Of a stretch of DNA of 64,000 nt, positions 8,003 through 16,368 are shown one piece after another (position 1 is the first letter of the stretch; every line of letters starts with the position of its first letter). Made by a program: the position numbers and the translations under genes. The notes beneath the pieces were generated by a model, which was given only the letters and a program-made list of their open reading frames with translations, had not been told where the DNA came from and made no database searches. Source of the stretch: Mucilaginibacter rubeus (lineage in GTDB: Bacteria > Bacteroidota > Bacteroidia > Sphingobacteriales > Sphingobacteriaceae); NCBI RefSeq assembly GCF_003286415.2, contig NZ_CP043450.1, positions 6,324,001-6,388,000 of the forward strand. Reading direction: 5' to 3'.

Positions 8003-9516
8003 TCAGGTTTTGCCTGTTGATTGTTGTTATTATTATTCCGGTTTGGGCGGTTTGGCCTGCGGCGCCTGTTATTATTACCGCTGCCTTCACCTTGTGGTTT
8101 CCCCTCACCTTGCGGAGGTCTTGGTTCTCCTTGTGGCCTTCCTTCTTTTTGTGGTTTAGCCTCACCCTGTGGTTTTCCTTCTCCTTGCGGTTTATTTTGC
8201 TGAGGAGGACGGTTTCCCTGTGGTTTGTTGTTTTGTTGCTGGCGATTTCCCTCAGGACGTTGCTGTTGTTGCGCCGGTTTTTCCTGCAGATTGCCTGAAC
8301 CCTGCTGAGGCTGTTGCGGGCGTGGTTGCTGCTGATTGGCGGGTTTTCCTTCTGCCGCTTGTGCCTGGCCTCCGGGTTTTTGGTTTTTATTGCGGTTTTT
8401 GTTCTTCTTTTTATTGTTGTTACGGCGCTCATCCAAACGGGTAAGACTGTCCTGACCAACTACGTTTTCGTAATCAAGCACTTTTGCCGGTGCCGCTTCA
8501 ACCACAACAATTTCGCCCAGATCTTCAGGGAGCACACCATCTTTATTCTGCTGCTGGATCTCTTTAACCTTTTTTATTGGCAGCGGAACCCATGATTCTT
8601 CTCCAGGATAGCTAAACCACATCATCCGTTTAAAGATGTCGGTTTTTTGCAGACGGGCATCACCTTTTTGGGTTCTGAGTATGTTTACATTATCGGGGAT
8701 GTGTTTTAATGCATCCATGTAAGTATCCAGCTCATAGTTAAGGCAGCATTTCAGCTTACCACACTGGCCAGCCAGTTTCAGGGTATTTAAGGAAAGATTT
8801 TGATAGCGGGCAGCCGAGGTTGATACCGTTTTAAAATCGGTAAGCCAGGTTGAGCAGCACAGTTCGCGCCCACATGAGCCTATGCCGCCCAGGCGGCTCG
8901 CCTCCTGCCTCATACCTATCTGCCTCATCTCGATACGGATGCGGAAGGTTTCGGCCATCTTCTTGATCAGTTCCCTGAAATCAACGCGGCCTTCGGCTGT
9001 ATAATAAAATGTAGCTTTGGTTTTATCGCCCTGGTAATCCACGTCGCTCAGCTTCATGCTCAGGTTAAGGTCAAGCGCCAGCTTGCGCGATTTATGCATG
9101 GTTTCCCATTCCATATCCTTGGCGGCTTTCCATTTGTCAACATCGGCAACGGTAGCTTTACGGTAGATCTTTTTAATCACATCAGCTTCCTTCACATGGC
9201 GTTTTACCATCTGCATGCGCACCAGTTCGCCGGTAAGCGAAACGTGGCCTATATCATAACCACCGGTAGTAGCTTCAACAGCTACCAACTCTCCTGATTC
9301 GAGGTAAATATTATCGTTGTTTAAATAAAACTCCTTGCGCGAGCCTTTAAACTTAACTTCAATAACCTGGAAAGGCTTATAGTTAGTCGGCATGTCCATA
9401 TGCGACAGCCAATCGTAAACATCTAATTTGCTGCAACCATTAGTAAGGCAACTGCCGTTACTTTTGCAGCCCGCAGGCGTACATCCGCCACCTGTTGAGC
9501 AACTTCCACATCCCAT
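7999..9516 (-). CDS. ricT: PSP1-domain protein (RicT/YaaT family) with long disordered tail
   Basis: The PSP1 domain defines the RicT/YaaT family. In Bacillus this acts with RicA and RicF as an Fe-S protein complex affecting RNase Y-dependent RNA processing; the role in Bacteroidota is not established. The N-terminus is Cys-rich (Cys 3, 6, 12, 17, 23 and 28). The core has GSCGRELCCSTW and CGKLKCCLNYEL, the conserved PSP1 cysteines. From about residue 365 to 505 the protein becomes a low-complexity tail of Asn/Lys/Gln followed by Pro-Gln-Gly-Glu repeats, absent from the Bacillus family members as I know them. It follows holB by two bases, as yaaT follows holB in Firmicutes, and overlaps gldH. 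Confidence 0.9.
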   Translation of the reverse strand: MGCGSCSTGGGCTPAGCKSNGSCLTNGCSKLDVYDWLSHMDMPTNYKPFQVIEVKFKGSRKEFYLNNDNIYLESGELVAVEATTGGYDIGHVSLTGELVRMQMVKRHVKEADVIKKIYRKATVADVDKWKAAKDMEWETMHKSRKLALDLNLSMKLSDVDYQGDKTKATFYYTAEGRVDFRELIKKMAETFRIRIEMRQIGMRQEASRLGGIGSCGRELCCSTWLTDFKTVSTSAARYQNLSLNTLKLAGQCGKLKCCLNYELDTYMDALKHIPDNVNILRTQKGDARLQKTDIFKRMMWFSYPGEESWVPLPIKKVKEIQQQNKDGVLPEDLGEIVVVEAAPAKVLDYENVVGQDSLTRLDERRNNNKKKNKNRNKNQKPGGQAQAAEGKPANQQQPRPQQPQQGSGNLQEKPAQQQQRPEGNRQQQNNKPQGNRPPQQNKPQGEGKPQGEAKPQKEGRPQGEPRPPQGEGKPQGEGSGNNNRRRRPNRPNRNNNNNNQQAKPE

Positions 9517-9518
9517 AA

Positions 9519-10673
9519 TTAACTTGGCATATATTGATTCCCCGCAGGGACATTTTTATTAATTAGTATTTTAATAATTTGTAAAGATACATCTAAAAAT
9601 AAGATTTTAGGATTAGCGTTTCGCTCCACGTGATAATGCGCTTTTTCCAGCTCATCAATAATCATTTGCGATTTGCCAATACTCAGCACGTTACTCATTT
9701 TTTGCGCTGTATCCAATTCTCTTGCAGGTAAATGTACCAAGCTACCGGCTCCGGCAAGCAGTAAACAGCATTCGCGGATAAAGCTTGTGCCGTAACGCAA
9801 AAAATTCTTTTGGTTTTCGCGCCCCATTTTGGCAAACTGCTCAACAAAGGCCATTACTTCAATACCTTTATTGCCAAAGCAATAGCGCAACCATTGTACA
9901 AACAGCTCATGATAGCTTTTGTTATCTTGCTGTAGCATGGCCAAAGCTTCGGTCATGTTGCCGTTGCTCAGGTAGGCTATTTCGGCAGCGGCTTCTTCTG
10001 TTTGGTGATGGGCGCTTATTAAATATTCTTTAATTTCATCGTACTCGAGCGATGGTATTTTAACCAGTTGCGTACGTGATAATATGGTATTCAGGATTTG
10101 ATCCTGATTTTGGGCAACTAATAAAAACAAGGTGTTTGGTTGCGGTTCTTCAATAATTTTAAGCAGTGAGTTACCCTCCTTATCCAGGTACTCAGGCAGC
10201 CAAAGTATCAGTATCTTGTATTCTGATTCAAAAGGCTTGAAGCTTAATTTCTTGATGATTTGGTGGCATTCGGCAATGTTGATGTTGGCCTGTTTGTTTT
10301 CGGCATCAAGGTATCCGCGCCAGGTATCGAGGCTTAAATACGGGTTGGTGGTTAAAGCTCCGCGCCATTGCTCAATAAACGTAAGTGCCGTATCATCCTT
10401 ATGTTTAGCAAAGAACGGGTACGAAAAATGCAGATCCGGATGCATAAGTTTTTGATACTTTCTGCAAGAAGAGCATACACCGCATGAATCTGCGGGCTGT
10501 TTATCTTCGCAGGACAGATACTGAGCATAGGCAACAGCAAGCGCCAGGCTGCCCGAACCTTCGGGGCCTAAAAATAATTGCGCGTGGCTTACCCGGTTCT
10601 CGCTCACCGTGTTAAGTAAACGTTGCTTAATTGCTTCCTGTCCTACTATTTCTTTAAACTGCATTTGGTGCAA
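9519..10673 (-). CDS. holB: DNA polymerase III subunit delta'
   Basis: Delta' is part of the clamp-loader complex that places the sliding clamp on DNA. The 384-residue protein has the RFC-like AAA+ fold, beginning MQFKEIVGQEAIKQRLL, with a C4 zinc module (Cys55, 64, 67 and 70). The P-loop position reads GPEGSGSLALA without the usual Lys, so it probably does not hydrolyse ATP, as is true of E. coli delta'. KILILWLPEYLDKEGNSLLK and IIEEPQPNTLFLLV are conserved, and LSRTQLVKIPSL contains the Ser-Arg-Thr sensor region. Translation may start at the first Met or at Met4. It heads the operon with ricT and gldH. Confidence 0.93.
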   Translation of the reverse strand: MHQMQFKEIVGQEAIKQRLLNTVSENRVSHAQLFLGPEGSGSLALAVAYAQYLSCEDKQPADSCGVCSSCRKYQKLMHPDLHFSYPFFAKHKDDTALTFIEQWRGALTTNPYLSLDTWRGYLDAENKQANINIAECHQIIKKLSFKPFESEYKILILWLPEYLDKEGNSLLKIIEEPQPNTLFLLVAQNQDQILNTILSRTQLVKIPSLEYDEIKEYLISAHHQTEEAAAEIAYLSNGNMTEALAMLQQDNKSYHELFVQWLRYCFGNKGIEVMAFVEQFAKMGRENQKNFLRYGTSFIRECCLLLAGAGSLVHLPARELDTAQKMSNVLSIGKSQMIIDELEKAHYHVERNANPKILFLDVSLQIIKILINKNVPAGNQYMPS

Positions 10674-10683
10674 AATAGTAATT

Positions 10684-10878
10684 AGATATGAGATTTTAGA
10701 TGTGAGATATGAGAGGGATATATTTTTTGAAAAAGATATGAGATTTTAGATGTGAGATATGAGACGGGTTGCAGGGCTGTTTACAATCTTTACCGATAGC
10801 GCTTCTCGCAAGATTCATATTACTTCTACTATCTTTACCGGATGAAATCTCACTTCTCATATCTCACGTCTAAAATCT
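10684..10878. repeat. Tandem 31-bp phrase plus inverted copy between holB and ruvX
   Basis: Two identical 31-bp direct copies (10684-10714 and 10734-10764) use the phrase GATATGAGATTTTAGATGTG. A 24-bp inverted copy with one mismatch lies at 10855-10878, just before the ruvX start. The unit itself is a sub-repeat of GATATGAGA-like words. Nothing here looks coding. Confidence 0.9.
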
Positions 10879-10887
10879 AAGAACTAA

Positions 10888-11298
10888 ATGAGAGTAATGG
10901 CATTTGATTATGGCACCAAGCGCATCGGCATAGCGGTTACCGACCCCCTGCAGATCATCGCGACAGGCCTTGATAATATCCACCCCAACAGTATCATCGA
11001 GTTTTTAAAAAAATATCTTCAAACCGAACAGGTAGAGCGTTTTATTGTGGGCGAACCCAAGCAGATGGATAATACCCCTTCACAATCGGCCGTGCACGTA
11101 AAGGGCTTCGTAAACTTGTTAAAGAAAACTTTCCCGGAAATACCTATCGAAATGGTTGACGAACGTTTTACCTCAAAAATGGCATCGGCAACTATAGCCC
11201 AAAGCGGCATGAACAAAAAGAACCGTCAAAATAAGGAGCTGGTAGATACCATATCGGCCGTGATTTTACTGCAAAGCTGGATGGGGACAAGGTTCTGA
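10888..11298 (+). CDS. ruvX: YqgF/RuvX family nuclease
   Basis: YqgF/RuvX has an RNase H-like fold. It is annotated as a Holliday junction resolvase, and experiments in E. coli point to pre-16S rRNA 5' end processing. This 136-residue protein has the family length and motifs: AFDYGTKRIGIAVTDPL at the N-terminus with the first acidic residue, VGEPKQMDNTPSQS, and VDERFTSKMA with the second and third acidic positions. It stands alone here, divergent from holB, with the inverted phrase repeat just ahead of its start codon. Confidence 0.94.
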   Translation: MRVMAFDYGTKRIGIAVTDPLQIIATGLDNIHPNSIIEFLKKYLQTEQVERFIVGEPKQMDNTPSQSAVHVKGFVNLLKKTFPEIPIEMVDERFTSKMASATIAQSGMNKKNRQNKELVDTISAVILLQSWMGTRF

Positions 11299-11399
11299 AC
11301 CATGATTTGCTTGATTACAGGATTTTTTGACAGACTGTAATTTATAAAGCTATTTTCCGTTACTATAGCCTTTAATCAACCTTTAAAAACAAGCCTCAA

Positions 11400-11810
11400 A
11401 TGAGCTTTACTAAAACTTATACTGTAAAAGAAGAACATATTGATGTTCAAAATATCATGGATGGATTATACTATCCTTTTTATATGGAATGGTGCCGCCA
11501 TGATTTTATTCGTGAAGTACTTGGCTTTGATTTTGAAGAACAGGCACATTTGGGTGTGAACATGGTACTGTCTGAGTATTCAATAAAATTTGTACGCTCA
11601 CTAAAAAGCGGCGATGAGTTTACCGTAAGCTGCGATTTGTTCGGTGATGCCAAAGGCCTGCCCCGCTTACATTTTAAACAAACCATTACCTGTCGCGGTA
11701 AGGTTATGACCACCGGCGTATTTACCGGCACCTGTATCTCAGCCGGTGGAAGGCCTTATTTGCCGGAGATAATTTTGGAGCAGGTAGCTGGTATGCCGAC
11801 TCTGGAATGA
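11400..11810 (+). CDS. Acyl-CoA thioesterase, 4HBT hotdog fold
   Basis: This 136-residue protein fits the 4-hydroxybenzoyl-CoA thioesterase-like hotdog family, which hydrolyses acyl-CoA or acyl-ACP thioesters. The N-terminal part (DVQNIMDGLYYPFYMEWCRHDFI) has the spacing of the family's conserved D...N...Y.....E..R block, and FVRSLKSGDEFTV is the central strand region. The exact substrate cannot be read from the sequence. It is separated from ruvX by about 100 bp and followed by an R1 repeat. Confidence 0.85.
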   Translation: MSFTKTYTVKEEHIDVQNIMDGLYYPFYMEWCRHDFIREVLGFDFEEQAHLGVNMVLSEYSIKFVRSLKSGDEFTVSCDLFGDAKGLPRLHFKQTITCRGKVMTTGVFTGTCISAGGRPYLPEIILEQVAGMPTLE

Positions 11811-11823
11811 TAAAAATATTGAA

Positions 11824-11907
11824 GCGTCATTGCGAGGTACGAAGCAATCCCCGAGTAGCAGATTCGCCCTGTATAGTCTGGGATTGCTTCGTACCTCGCA
11901 ATGACGT
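11824..11907. repeat. Palindromic intergenic repeat, family R1 (copy c)
   Basis: This is the most regular R1 copy. The arms at 11824-11852 and 11879-11907 are almost perfectly complementary, with an interior of about 26 nt. It starts 14 nt after the thioesterase stop and could serve as its terminator. Confidence 0.9.
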
Positions 11908-11997
11908 TTTTTTTTAGTCTTTAAATCGTTTTTTGTATTTAACATATTGTTAATCAATGCATAAATCTCATTTAAATCCCACTAAAAATAAATTCCG

Positions 11998-12005
11998 TAC
12001 ATTTG
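11998..12005 (+). promoter_or_regulatory. Probable -7 box of the O-methyltransferase gene
   Basis: TACATTTG matches TAnnTTTG exactly and lies only 4 nt before the ATG at 12010. If used, the mRNA would be leaderless or nearly so. No clear -33 TTG was found at the usual spacing. Confidence 0.4.
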
Positions 12006-12009
12006 CGTC

Positions 12010-12648
12010 ATGGATATTCTCCCTAATGCCTTATTGGCTTACTTAGATGACCATTGCGACCCGGAGCCGGAAGTGCTTAAAAAGCTCAACCGCGAAACGC
12101 ATATCAAGGTGTTAAAACCTAACATGTTATCCGGACATTACCAGGGCCGTTTGCTCAGTTTTTTGAGCAAAATGGTACAGCCTAAGCGCATCCTGGAGAT
12201 AGGTACCTACACAGGCTACTCTGCTATTTGCCTGGCCGAAGGTTTAGCCGAAGACGGCATCCTCCATACCATTGAAGTTAATCGCGAGATGGAGGAAATC
12301 ATAAATTCACACCTTAAACTAACAGATGTTGAAAATAAAATAAAACTGTATTTTGGGCCTGCAGAGACCATTATTGCTGATTTACAGGAAGATATTTTCG
12401 ATTTGGTGTTTATAGATGCGGATAAAAAGAATAATTATACTTACTTTCAATTAGTTTTTGACAAAGTCAGATCCGGAGGATTAATAATAATTGACAATGT
12501 TTTGTGGAAAGGAAAGGTGTACGGCCCCGAAAAAGATGCCGATACTGAAGGAATCCGCAAACTAAATGACCAGATAGCTGTTGATAGCAGGATAGAAAAG
12601 TTGATCCTGCCAGTACGCGACGGGCTGCTGGTTATCAGAAAAAAATAA
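12010..12648 (+). CDS. SAM-dependent O-methyltransferase (COMT-like)
   Basis: This is a cytoplasmic class I methyltransferase of the CCoAOMT/COMT type, which usually methylates catechol-like hydroxyls with a divalent metal. The 212-residue protein has SAM motif I EIGTYTGYSA at about residues 63-72, HTIEVNREMEE for the ribose-binding acid, VFIDADKKNNYTYF with the metal-binding Asp, and IIDNVLWKG. These are family hallmarks, but the natural substrate is unknown. The next gene follows after 3 bp, so it is probably co-transcribed with the secreted glucosaminidase. Confidence 0.93.
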   Translation: MDILPNALLAYLDDHCDPEPEVLKKLNRETHIKVLKPNMLSGHYQGRLLSFLSKMVQPKRILEIGTYTGYSAICLAEGLAEDGILHTIEVNREMEEIINSHLKLTDVENKIKLYFGPAETIIADLQEDIFDLVFIDADKKNNYTYFQLVFDKVRSGGLIIIDNVLWKGKVYGPEKDADTEGIRKLNDQIAVDSRIEKLILPVRDGLLVIRKK

Positions 12649-12651
12649 ATT

Positions 12652-13191
12652 ATGAAGAAAATCTTACTGATTACAACACTGTTGATTTCAACATTAGCTG
12701 CTTCAGCACAGAAAAATACCTCATTATCGTACATTGATAAATTCAAAGATGATGCCATTCGCATCATGCACGAAACCGGGATCCCGGCAAGCATCGTTTT
12801 AGGTGTAGCCATGCACGAATCTGGTTGTGGCAACAGCACCATCGCACAAAACCTTAATAACCAATTTGGAGTAAAAGGTTACAACACTGTAGTTTATACC
12901 AAACACAACAAAAAAGTTCGTACTTCATATAAAAAATACGATTCGGTTTTTGATTCATTCCAGGACTTTGCCCGTATCATGACCGAGCGTAAACAGTTCA
13001 GCCACCTGGCCGACGCGCTTACCCATTATGATTATAAAGGATGGGCAAAAGGTATTCAGCGTGCCGGTTATGCAGGCAGCCGCAAATGGGCCGCGCAGGT
13101 ATTAGGTATTATTAATAAATATGACCTTAACGAACTTGACGAAAACCCGGCAACCCAAACGCAACTGGCCGACGCGACAACTAAACAATAA
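12652..13191 (+). CDS. Secreted glucosaminidase-domain protein (GH73-like)
   Basis: This is a predicted peptidoglycan hydrolase cleaving the glycan backbone. The 179-residue protein has signal peptide MKKILLITTLLISTLAASAQ, followed directly by the glucosaminidase domain. Glu56 in VAMHESGCGNS is the likely catalytic acid. NQFGVKGYN and DYKGWAKGIQRAGYAGSRKWA complete the domain. It has no cell-wall-binding module, unlike its neighbour. The next gene is a paralogue with the same domain, so the two look like an old tandem duplication. Confidence 0.9.
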   Translation: MKKILLITTLLISTLAASAQKNTSLSYIDKFKDDAIRIMHETGIPASIVLGVAMHESGCGNSTIAQNLNNQFGVKGYNTVVYTKHNKKVRTSYKKYDSVFDSFQDFARIMTERKQFSHLADALTHYDYKGWAKGIQRAGYAGSRKWAAQVLGIINKYDLNELDENPATQTQLADATTKQ

Positions 13192-13255
13192 TATTTACGT
13201 TTATAAATCTTAATTTGGCCCCTATTTATATGCCACTCAATAAGATTTAAGCATA

Positions 13256-14092
13256 ATGCGAAAAATTATATACCTGTTTATTGCTGTAGCCTGCTTTAGT
13301 TCGTGCTCTGCCCGTAAAAAAACGTCGACTGTATCAAACCGCGATGCCCGACGGAATAACAACAGCATTCAAAAAGCAAATAAAGATGCCGTTGCTAACT
13401 ACAAATCATACACTTCTTTAGAATACATTGAACGTTTTAAAGCTATTGCCATACAGGAAATGAACCAGTATGGTATCCCGGCCAGTATTACTCTTGGCCA
13501 GGGACTGTTTGAATCGGGTGCCGGCAGCAGCGATCTGGCTAAATATGCTAACAACCACTTCGGTATAAAATGCACCAGCGACTGGACAGGCAAAAGCTAT
13601 TATAAGGACGACGACAATGTAAACGATTGTTTCCGCGTTTATGATAACCCCGAGGATTCTTTCCGTGACCACTCTAACTTTTTAAAACGTAAAAACTACG
13701 CCAAGCTTTTTGAGCTGGATAAGGATGATTATAAAGGTTGGGCATATGGCTTGAAAAAAGCAGGATATGCAACCAATCCTAATTATCCGCAGTTGCTGAT
13801 CAATATCATTGAAAAATACAACCTGGCCCAATACGATCGCCCTGAAGGTGAAATAGCCAAAATTAAACGGGAAGACCGTGTTTTAACCCAGATCAATAAC
13901 AACATCAATAAACCCGCACAGGATACCCTATCCAAAACCCCGCCCGACGATAAGATCTACACCGTTAAACAGGGCGATACACTATACAACATTTCTAAAC
14001 GTTTTGGAATAACTGTCGACGACCTGCGGGCGTTAAACAGTATGAACGACAACAGCATTAAAATTGGCCAGAAGCTTGTTGTAGTTAAATAA
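13256..14092 (+). CDS. Glucosaminidase lipoprotein with LysM domain
   Basis: The 278-residue predicted lipoprotein has lipobox CFSSC (Cys17). The glucosaminidase domain spans about residues 50-205, with likely catalytic Glu86 in GLFESGAGSSD and the second signature NHFGIKC. One LysM peptidoglycan-binding repeat follows (about 234-278, YTVKQGDTLYNISKRFGI). The layout suggests an outer-membrane-anchored murein hydrolase acting in the periplasm, perhaps in septum or envelope remodelling. It is 64 bp downstream of its unanchored paralogue. Confidence 0.92.
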   Translation: MRKIIYLFIAVACFSSCSARKKTSTVSNRDARRNNNSIQKANKDAVANYKSYTSLEYIERFKAIAIQEMNQYGIPASITLGQGLFESGAGSSDLAKYANNHFGIKCTSDWTGKSYYKDDDNVNDCFRVYDNPEDSFRDHSNFLKRKNYAKLFELDKDDYKGWAYGLKKAGYATNPNYPQLLINIIEKYNLAQYDRPEGEIAKIKREDRVLTQINNNINKPAQDTLSKTPPDDKIYTVKQGDTLYNISKRFGITVDDLRALNSMNDNSIKIGQKLVVVK

Positions 14093-14095
14093 AGA

Positions 14096-14190
14096 AGTGA
14101 GATAGCAAGAACCATGAATCAAGAGAAAAGGAGATTAGTATCTCCGAAGTAGTCTTGTATTTTGATTCCTGACATCTTGACTCTCGCAGC
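14096..14190. repeat. Degenerate inverted phrase repeat
   Basis: The left part (words like AAGAACCATGAATCAAGAG) is loosely complementary to the right part (TTTGATTCCTGACATCTTGA). Between them is a hairpin GGAGAT-TAGT-ATCTCC. It has the same style as the phrase repeats near 10.7, 54.2 and 61.5 kb, but is more decayed. Confidence 0.5.
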
Positions 14191-14219
14191 CCCCTAAAAG
14201 TTAATTGTTGTTAAATTAT

Positions 14220-15029
14220 ATGACTACCCGTTGTGCAACACGTATTTTTGCCTCCTCAATGAAATTGTGGACGCTCTTGATATGTTTTGTGCTGCCTGCA
14301 GCTAACGTTTTTGCCCAGCAAAAAACCGTTGACGGGGTTGTGTTTGATAAAGACAGCAAGGATCGGATAGCCAAGGTAAATGTACAGAACATCACAACCG
14401 GCAAATCCATTTACAACACTTTTAAAGGCGAATTTAAAATTGAGGCGCAGCCCGGCGATGTACTTGTTTTTACAAAATCCGACCATCATCCCGATACCTT
14501 AAAAATTCAAGGCGGCGAATCGCTGGCTGTGTATATGAAGCGTACGGCCATACAACTTAAGGAAGTTATTGTACGCGATACTTTGCTTAACCCGCAAAAG
14601 CGACTGGCGGCTACCAAGAACGACTATACCAAGATCTTCGGTCCGCTCAATAATAAAGATTTGCTGAGCTTTGGCCCCGGTGGAGCTGGTTTAAGCATTG
14701 ATGCCATTTATAATGCGCTAAGCCGCAGCGGACGGAATGCCGCCAAGCTTCGTGAAACTATCGAAAAAGATTACCAGCAAAGTGTTATCGACTACCGCTT
14801 TAACCGTACCTACGTTGGGGCTATAACTAACCTGAAAGATCAGCAGCTTACCGATTTTATGTTACGTTATCGCCCGGGCTATTACCTGGTAAAAACCGCG
14901 AGCGATTATGAGTTTATAGCCTCTATCAAAACCAACCTTAACCGTTTTTTAAAGTATAAAAAACGCCCGTATTCGCTTACCCCTCTTGTTACTCCAGAAG
15001 ACAGCAAGAAGGATCTGGGTAAGGATTAA
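14220..15029 (+). CDS. Secreted carboxypeptidase-regulatory-like domain protein
   Basis: This is an envelope protein of unknown function. After a signal peptide (ending ANVFAQ) comes a CarboxypepD-regulatory-like beta-sandwich, with VDGVVFDKDSKDRIAKVNVQN and a small receptor-like IQLKEVIVRD strand at its end. The rest, about 170 residues, is unassigned. Such proteins are common in Bacteroidota without a barrel. Two starts are possible: ATG 14220 or ATG 14259, the latter giving a shorter, more typical signal peptide beginning MKLWTLLICFVLP. I give the longer one. Confidence 0.8.
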   Translation: MTTRCATRIFASSMKLWTLLICFVLPAANVFAQQKTVDGVVFDKDSKDRIAKVNVQNITTGKSIYNTFKGEFKIEAQPGDVLVFTKSDHHPDTLKIQGGESLAVYMKRTAIQLKEVIVRDTLLNPQKRLAATKNDYTKIFGPLNNKDLLSFGPGGAGLSIDAIYNALSRSGRNAAKLRETIEKDYQQSVIDYRFNRTYVGAITNLKDQQLTDFMLRYRPGYYLVKTASDYEFIASIKTNLNRFLKYKKRPYSLTPLVTPEDSKKDLGKD

Positions 15030-15176
15030 CTTTGATAAACCTTAATAAAAGGTTCATTTTAATATCCGATAATTCCAATATTTTTGCGTCAAAGTCGTTA
15101 ACCTGATTAAACCATGGGGCAACAATTTTGTTTATTGTAGGTAAAAAAGAAGATTTTTTGCTTTAATTTGTTTACT

Positions 15177-16199
15177 ATGTTTAAAACACTACCTGGATTT
15201 CTATTACTTGCATTATTAGTCACGTGTATTTTGCCAGCCAGGGCACAAACGGATTCCCTGAAAAAAGACACTGTTAAAATAGACACCGCGGTACTCAATA
15301 AATACCGGATAAATTCCCGCAAAAACGCTATCCCAACCCGGGTTCGGCCCATACAAATTCAACGCGAAATGGTACCGGTAACCATGCTCGACTACAAAGT
15401 AAACTACTGGAAAAAGGCCGTTACATTTGGCCTCAATTTTAGCCAGTCGGCGTTTAGTAACAATTACGCGGCGGGTGGTGTAAGCGCGGTAGCTTTGGGC
15501 TCAAACTTTATTTACCATACAGAATATAACAAGGCTCCATTCAGTTATGTATCCGAGCTAAACCTCACCTACGGTGTATCAAAAAACAAAGGCCAGGGCA
15601 AGCGTAAAACGCAGGACCGTATTTATTTTGATAACAAAGTAGCTTCTCAATTATCAAAAAGCTGGTACTTTTTCGGTGCGTTAACCTTCGAGTCGCAGTT
15701 TGATAAAGGGTTTAATTATGTTGATAATGGCAACGGAACATTTACACCGCAGTATATATCCAATTTCATGTCACCGGGCTACTTAACCGAATCTGTCGGT
15801 TTTGAGTATAAGCCAAAAAGTTGGTTCGATTTGCGTTTAGGTACCGGTACCGCAAGACAAACTTTTGTACTTGATCACGCCATTCATAAATTCCAAACAG
15901 ATAACTATGGTGTGGATACATTAAAAACGGTGAAGAATGATCTGGCATTCCAGATTGTTGCCCTGTTTGATAAGGATATTGCTAAAAACATTCACCTTAA
16001 TACGCGTTACGCGCTGTTTATCCCCTATGCGCAATCGCCCAAGTTTATCACGCACCGTGTCGATTTGGTATTATCGGCAAAGGTTAACAGGCTCATTAGT
16101 GCAACAGTTAACGGAACCTTGCTTTACGATAAACACACCGCCTCCGCAGCCCAGGGCTACGAAGGTATTGGACTGGGGATGCTGTATAGGTTCCCGTAA
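15177..16199 (+). CDS. DUF3078 family protein
   Basis: This DUF3078 protein has about 340 residues. It has a signal peptide (MFKTLPGFLLLALLVTCILPARA) and then a beta-rich sequence with alternating aromatic residues. Conserved-looking pieces are NYWKKAVTFGLNFSQSAFSNNYAAGG and YKPKSWFDLRLGTGTARQTFV. It probably forms an outer-membrane beta-barrel; the function is unknown. The ATG at 15177 is preferred to the TTG nine bases upstream. It is followed by a good terminator hairpin. Confidence 0.88.
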   Translation: MFKTLPGFLLLALLVTCILPARAQTDSLKKDTVKIDTAVLNKYRINSRKNAIPTRVRPIQIQREMVPVTMLDYKVNYWKKAVTFGLNFSQSAFSNNYAAGGVSAVALGSNFIYHTEYNKAPFSYVSELNLTYGVSKNKGQGKRKTQDRIYFDNKVASQLSKSWYFFGALTFESQFDKGFNYVDNGNGTFTPQYISNFMSPGYLTESVGFEYKPKSWFDLRLGTGTARQTFVLDHAIHKFQTDNYGVDTLKTVKNDLAFQIVALFDKDIAKNIHLNTRYALFIPYAQSPKFITHRVDLVLSAKVNRLISATVNGTLLYDKHTASAAQGYEGIGLGMLYRFP

Positions 16200-16226
16200 A
16201 GGATTTTGTAAAATATTAATAACATT

Positions 16227-16260
16227 AACAGGCTTCATATTTATGGAGCCTGTTTTGTTT
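16227..16260 (+). terminator. Rho-independent terminator of the DUF3078 gene
   Basis: The stem AACAGGCT/AGCCTGTT closes a 12-nt loop and is followed by TTGTTT. It lies 28 bp after the stop codon. Confidence 0.75.
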
Positions 16261-16301
16261 GCAGAAAGTGCAATTGGGCTATAAGTTAATGTGCCAAGTA
16301 A

Positions 16302-16333
16302 TTGAGTTAATATAGTTCAAAATCATACCTTTG
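16302..16333 (+). promoter_or_regulatory. Probable ffh promoter
   Basis: The -7 box TACCTTTG (16326-16333) matches TAnnTTTG exactly. A TTG at 16302-16304 lies 21 nt upstream, close to the usual -33 spacing. The start codon of ffh is 36 nt downstream. Confidence 0.55.
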
Positions 16334-16368
16334 TATCCTTATAAAAAAGATTAAAGTTTTTTAATATA

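Noticed and set aside
7923..8459. 178-codon frame opposite to gene context over ricT/gldH
   Set aside because: It is another reading frame of the low-complexity ricT tail, which lacks stops because of its repeats.
10684..10764. Possible CRISPR-like array
   Set aside because: Only two direct copies with a 19-bp gap, an inverted third copy, and no cas genes.
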